A stretch of 46,516 nt of DNA, from assembly GCA_007133565.1 (NCBI GenBank), contig SLMM01000090.1, positions 1 through 46,516 of the forward strand. The letters are read 5' to 3'. Made by a program: the position numbers and the translations under genes. This DNA is from Bacteroidales bacterium (GTDB taxonomy: Bacteria > Bacteroidota > Bacteroidia > Bacteroidales > PUMT01). How positions within the stretch are numbered: position 1 is the first letter of the stretch; each line of letters opens with the position of its first letter. The notes below the pieces were generated by a model. It saw only the letters and a program-made list of their open reading frames with translations, searched no databases and was not told the DNA's origin. Below, piece after piece: positions 43,014-46,516 of the stretch.

Positions 43014-44636
43014 ATGCCTGAATTGATTTCTTCTTACCGCAAAGCCGGCCTGCCAAAACCGGTTCTTTTCCTTCTTCTGCTGTTTGTTGCCGGTACCGGA
43101 TGGTCAGGTGAATATGACATCAGGCTGGCGTCCCACGATGTTGTCAGATACGATATAAGCATCGAGGTAAACGACACAACCAACCACATCCAGGGTGTTG
43201 CAGGAGTTGAACTTATGATCAGGGAACCGGCCGTGGAGATAATCCTGGACCTTGCCGGAGGCCCCGGCAACGGAACAGGAATGACTGTAGACAGTGTGTT
43301 CACCGGCGGCAAATCAACCAGCTTTACACACGCTGATAACAGGCTTTCCCTTCCCGCCCCGGAAGCGGATACCATGGTTGAGTACAGGATATACTACGGA
43401 GGAGTTGTTGAAGACGGAATAATAATCTCAACTAACATGTATGGCGACAGGACATTCTTTGCCGATAACTGGCCCGACCGCGCCCGCAACTGGTTCCCCT
43501 GTATCGATCATCCTTCATCCAGGGCAATGGTGGATTTCACCATAACTGCTCCATCACATTACCAGGTTATTGCAACAGGCACACTTAAGAAAAGAATCAA
43601 CCTTCCGGGGAAAAGAACGGCACACTACTGGTCGTCAGACATTGCAATTCCCACAAAAGTAATGGTTTTCGGGGCAGCGCCTTTTGCAGTGGAATTTGCA
43701 GGCACCATCGAAGGCATACCTTATTCAAACTGGGTTTACCCCCAAAACGTAACGGAGGGGTTTGCATCATTTTCTGCCACACCTGAAATAGTTAAATTCT
43801 TCACTGAACTCATCGGGCCCTATCCGTTTGAAAAAATTGCGAATGTTCAGTCCACCACCCGTTATGGTGGAATGGAAAATGCCGGCAATATATTTTACCA
43901 TGAACAGGCGGTCGCAGCAGACAGGGATATCGAGTACCTGATTGTGCATGAAATGGCTCACCAGTGGTTCGGAAATTCGGTTTCAGAGACAGACTGGCCG
44001 CATCTTTGGCTCAGCGAAGGGCTGGCAACGTGGTTAACGGACTGGTACTACGGACAACAGCATGGTATGGAGAGACTGCATGAGAGAATGGCTGGTCACC
44101 GCACCAGGATAATTGAACATGCAAACACCAGGCTTGCCCCGGTGGTTGATCACCATCCCGAAAGCCTTGTCGCCATGCTTAACCCGAACACCTACCAGAA
44201 GGGGTCATGGGTTCTGCACATGCTGCGGAGAAAAACAGGCTCCGACATCCTTCTCCAGGGTATTTCCGAATACTATGACAGATACAGGGACGGCCATGCC
44301 TGCTCTGAAAAATTTCAAAAGGTAATGGAGGAGGTTTCGGGAACAGACCTTGACCAGTTTTTCGACGACTGGATCTATTCGGCAGGGCATCCGGTAGTTT
44401 CGGTACGATCCGGATACAGTAACGGCCGTCTTACAATGGAGCTGCTTCAGACGCAGCAGCATAAGATGGCATTTACATTTCCCCTCGATGTTAGGTTCAT
44501 GTTTGAAGACGGCAGCCAGCAGGACCATACCTTTGATATAATGTTCAGAAGGCACGAATTTGTTATTGATATGCCATCAGAGCCTTCGGAAATTATTCTT
44601 GACCCGGGTACATGGCTGCTGTTTGAGAAGAGATAA
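43014..44636 (+). CDS. M1-family zinc aminopeptidase
   Basis: 540 residues from ATG 43014. A hydrophobic signal segment (PVLFLLLLFVAGTGWS) indicates export. The gluzincin motifs are intact: exopeptidase GGMEN (285-289), HEMAH (312-316) and the third zinc ligand Glu335 in the pattern HExxH-x18-E. A Tyr-rich stretch after the motif (YYGQQHG) is present. It lacks the long C-terminal helical domain of larger M1 enzymes, ending after a short beta domain, like compact bacterial members. It probably trims peptides in the periplasm. The adjacent propeller-sensor gene starts 43 bases after its stop. Confidence 0.93.
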   Translation: MPELISSYRKAGLPKPVLFLLLLFVAGTGWSGEYDIRLASHDVVRYDISIEVNDTTNHIQGVAGVELMIREPAVEIILDLAGGPGNGTGMTVDSVFTGGKSTSFTHADNRLSLPAPEADTMVEYRIYYGGVVEDGIIISTNMYGDRTFFADNWPDRARNWFPCIDHPSSRAMVDFTITAPSHYQVIATGTLKKRINLPGKRTAHYWSSDIAIPTKVMVFGAAPFAVEFAGTIEGIPYSNWVYPQNVTEGFASFSATPEIVKFFTELIGPYPFEKIANVQSTTRYGGMENAGNIFYHEQAVAADRDIEYLIVHEMAHQWFGNSVSETDWPHLWLSEGLATWLTDWYYGQQHGMERLHERMAGHRTRIIEHANTRLAPVVDHHPESLVAMLNPNTYQKGSWVLHMLRRKTGSDILLQGISEYYDRYRDGHACSEKFQKVMEEVSGTDLDQFFDDWIYSAGHPVVSVRSGYSNGRLTMELLQTQQHKMAFTFPLDVRFMFEDGSQQDHTFDIMFRRHEFVIDMPSEPSEIILDPGTWLLFEKR

Positions 44637-44648
44637 ATTTATTATCGC

Positions 44649-44656
44649 TATATTTA
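44649..44656 (+). promoter_or_regulatory. -7-like box before the propeller sensor (TATATTTA)
   Basis: A near-consensus -7 box 23 bases before the GTG at 44680. No clear -33 element. The same TATATTTA form precedes two other genes here (24215, 39224). Confidence 0.35.
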
Positions 44657-44679
44657 CATCAGGTCAATCCTTAACCAAA

Positions 44680-46516
44680 GTGGCAAGGGGCAAACATTTC
44701 CGTAAACTGCTGCTTGTGATCTTTTTTGCAGCCATAACTGCCGTGTCATCGGTAAACGGCACGGTACTTTCCGTATTGCAGGCGAGGCAATTCACAACTC
44801 ACCAGGGGCTTTCCAATAACGAGGTTACACGGATTATTCAGGATAATACAGGATACATCTGGATAGGCACAGAAAGCGGACTTAACAGGTTTGACGGATA
44901 TGATTTCACTGTTTACCAGATAGGCAGTGCAGGAAGCAGGGGGCTCCCCGGAAACAACATCAGTACGATGTATAATGATGATAATCAACAGTTTTGGGTC
45001 GGCTCCGGGGGACTCTCGCTCTATATCCGGGAAACAGGTGGATTCAAAAACTGGTATCATATTCCCGACGACGACATGAGCCTGGCAGACAGTCATGTAA
45101 ACTCAATAGCAAGCGATCCGTCCGGCCGCATCTGGCTTGCTTCCTATTATGGAATCAGGATTATGGATCCTGAAACAAATAGATTTGCAAGTCTGGTACG
45201 TCAGGACCGGCTTTCGGTAAATCCGGCCACAATAGAATACTTTTTGAAAACAAACGCACCCTTGCCGGTCATATCAGGAGCAGCATCCCTGCTTGGGCAA
45301 TCTTTTCACGGCGAAGCTGAACTGCTTGAAGCGCTCCATAACCAGATCGATAATGGTAATTACAGTGAGTATTTTCCCCATATCACGAGAGAGGCATTGT
45401 GGTCATGGAATCAAAATACCCCCAGGAGTAACCATATTACCACTCTTAAAAGGGCACCAGACAATTTGATATGGATAGTCTACGGTCATGAGGGAGTGAG
45501 CAGCATTGATCCTGTTACCATGGAATTCAGTCATTACCTGGATATAGTTGAGGATACCGGTGTAGCTGTTGATCTTATAAATGACATTGAGCCAGACAGT
45601 AATAAGGTATGGATAGCCACATCGACAGAAGGGTTAAAAATGCTCGATCTCATTACCGGCCAAACTCTGCGAGTACCTCTTGACGGTGAACCCTATATCC
45701 AGCACCTGAGAATGGAGGGTAACGATCTCTGGATAGCCGATAACCGGGGAATCCTTGTTTATAATACAGTTACGGGCGAGTTTTTTCGCAAGGGCTTTCT
45801 TATACCCAACCAGGGGATAATAAGTGACTTTATAGGTAAATACACCTTCAGGGATGTTCAGGACAATCTTTGGGTCGGCACATCTCATACAGGCCTGCTG
45901 ATGGCCGTGGCAACTGACAATTTCAGGACTGTCGAGAACAGGATCCTGCCACCGGTGGGAAATCCTGAAAATACCGTTTCTGCAATCGGTTTTGACAACC
46001 TTAACAATTTGTGGGTTGGATACGTCAAAGGAAACATTGAAGTTTTCGACCATGATCACAAAAAAACCATGGTTGTTCATAGCCCTGACCCCTTCTTGCC
46101 ACGAGGAACGGACATATTTGCAGTTTTGGGCGACACCCTTGGTAATATTTGGACAGGCTCATTCGATGGTGGCGTTGATGTTTACAACACCAGGGGCGAA
46201 CTGGTAAGGAGGCTGCGCCACGAGGCACCTGCCGGGGGACTCCCCGGGAACGACATAAGAGATATCAGGATTGACTCCGGAGGCAATGTCTTTATTGCCG
46301 TGCATGGCAACGGCGTTTCTATTGTCGAAGGCGGGTCCGGCAGAATTCAGAGTGTCAGGCATAATCCCGGAGATATTGACAACAGCATTCTATCCGACTG
46401 GACCCGGGCACTTCTGTGCGACAACGAGGGTGGAGTGTGGATCGGCACTGTTGATGGACTGAGCCATTACTGCACGGTTAACGGAAATGTCAGAAATTAC
46501 AGGTTTGAAGAAACCC
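44680..46516 (+). CDS. Beta-propeller (Reg_prop) sensor protein, 3' truncated
   Basis: An open frame from GTG 44680 runs off the right edge with no stop (612 codons). A signal peptide (VARGKHFRKLLLVIFFAAITAVSS) is followed by at least ten propeller blades with the pattern (I/L/V)W(I/V/L)G(T)xxxGLxxxD, for example IWIGTESGLNRFDGYDF at 60-76. Blade-like repeats recur about every 40-50 residues to the edge. The sequence between about 171 and 255 is an insertion of about 85 residues without blade motif. Such proteins are usually periplasmic sensor halves of hybrid histidine kinases (HTCS), or of GGDEF or LytTR output proteins. The output domain lies outside the window, so the class is undetermined. 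A GTG start is used because no ATG or TTG precedes the signal. Confidence 0.85.
   Translation, partial: MARGKHFRKLLLVIFFAAITAVSSVNGTVLSVLQARQFTTHQGLSNNEVTRIIQDNTGYIWIGTESGLNRFDGYDFTVYQIGSAGSRGLPGNNISTMYNDDNQQFWVGSGGLSLYIRETGGFKNWYHIPDDDMSLADSHVNSIASDPSGRIWLASYYGIRIMDPETNRFASLVRQDRLSVNPATIEYFLKTNAPLPVISGAASLLGQSFHGEAELLEALHNQIDNGNYSEYFPHITREALWSWNQNTPRSNHITTLKRAPDNLIWIVYGHEGVSSIDPVTMEFSHYLDIVEDTGVAVDLINDIEPDSNKVWIATSTEGLKMLDLITGQTLRVPLDGEPYIQHLRMEGNDLWIADNRGILVYNTVTGEFFRKGFLIPNQGIISDFIGKYTFRDVQDNLWVGTSHTGLLMAVATDNFRTVENRILPPVGNPENTVSAIGFDNLNNLWVGYVKGNIEVFDHDHKKTMVVHSPDPFLPRGTDIFAVLGDTLGNIWTGSFDGGVDVYNTRGELVRRLRHEAPAGGLPGNDIRDIRIDSGGNVFIAVHGNGVSIVEGGSGRIQSVRHNPGDIDNSILSDWTRALLCDNEGGVWIGTVDGLSHYCTVNGNVRNYRFEET

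Overview
The window looks like chromosomal DNA of a Bacteroidota bacterium, most likely Bacteroidales/Marinilabiliales-like. The reasons are: a type IX secretion C-terminal tail at the left edge; -7 boxes of the form TAnnTTTG with little Shine-Dalgarno sequence; a KARI of the Bacteroides kind; a TonB-dependent receptor with a carboxypeptidase-regulatory-like N-terminus; Tat-exported aldo/keto reductases; CBM9/DUF5916 proteins; and a beta-propeller (Reg_prop) sensor at the right edge. I see no phage, transposon, CRISPR or defence genes.

Layout. 1-4.3 kb: the end of a secreted protein, a cNMP-binding-domain/aspartate ammonia-lyase fusion, mobA, and two small or exported proteins of unknown role. 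4.4-6.4 kb: a membrane-anchored 5'-nucleotidase-like phosphoesterase. 6.5-23.1 kb (minus strand): twelve tightly packed amino-acid biosynthesis genes in the order ilvD-ilvB-ilvN-ilvC-leuA-leuC-leuD-cimA-like-leuB-thrA-thrB-thrC. They are preceded by a promoter, a 19-residue Ile/Leu-rich leader peptide, an antiterminator and a terminator that ends 17 bases before the ilvD start. 23.1-24.2 kb (minus strand): pheA with its own attenuator, whose 23-residue leader peptide has six Phe codons in a row. 24.2-33 kb: exported and lipoprotein genes (FISUMP lipoprotein, two Tat aldo/keto reductases, CBM9-like proteins, DUF5916 barrel, DUF6807). 33.0-33.4 kb: tRNA-Arg(UCU) followed by a 136-bp-period tandem duplication of its 3' end and terminator. 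33.5-38.2 kb: murB, a phosphoglucomutase/phosphomannomutase, mltG and a PiT-family transporter that looks more like the CysP sulfate branch. 38.4-46.5 kb (plus strand): a cytidylate-kinase-like protein, a TPR protein, a TonB-dependent receptor, an M1 aminopeptidase and a truncated propeller sensor.

How the genes work together. The ilv-leu-thr block would carry pyruvate and aspartate semialdehyde through to valine, leucine, isoleucine and threonine. It contains no threonine dehydratase (ilvA). It does contain a second isopropylmalate-synthase-like gene, so isoleucine may be made from pyruvate through citramalate. The whole 16.4-kb run appears to be read from one attenuated promoter, and pheA just upstream is controlled by a separate attenuator of the same logic. 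These two leader peptides are too short for normal gene calling and are the most interesting content here. All assignments come from reading the sequence and from knowledge of the families; no database search was run.
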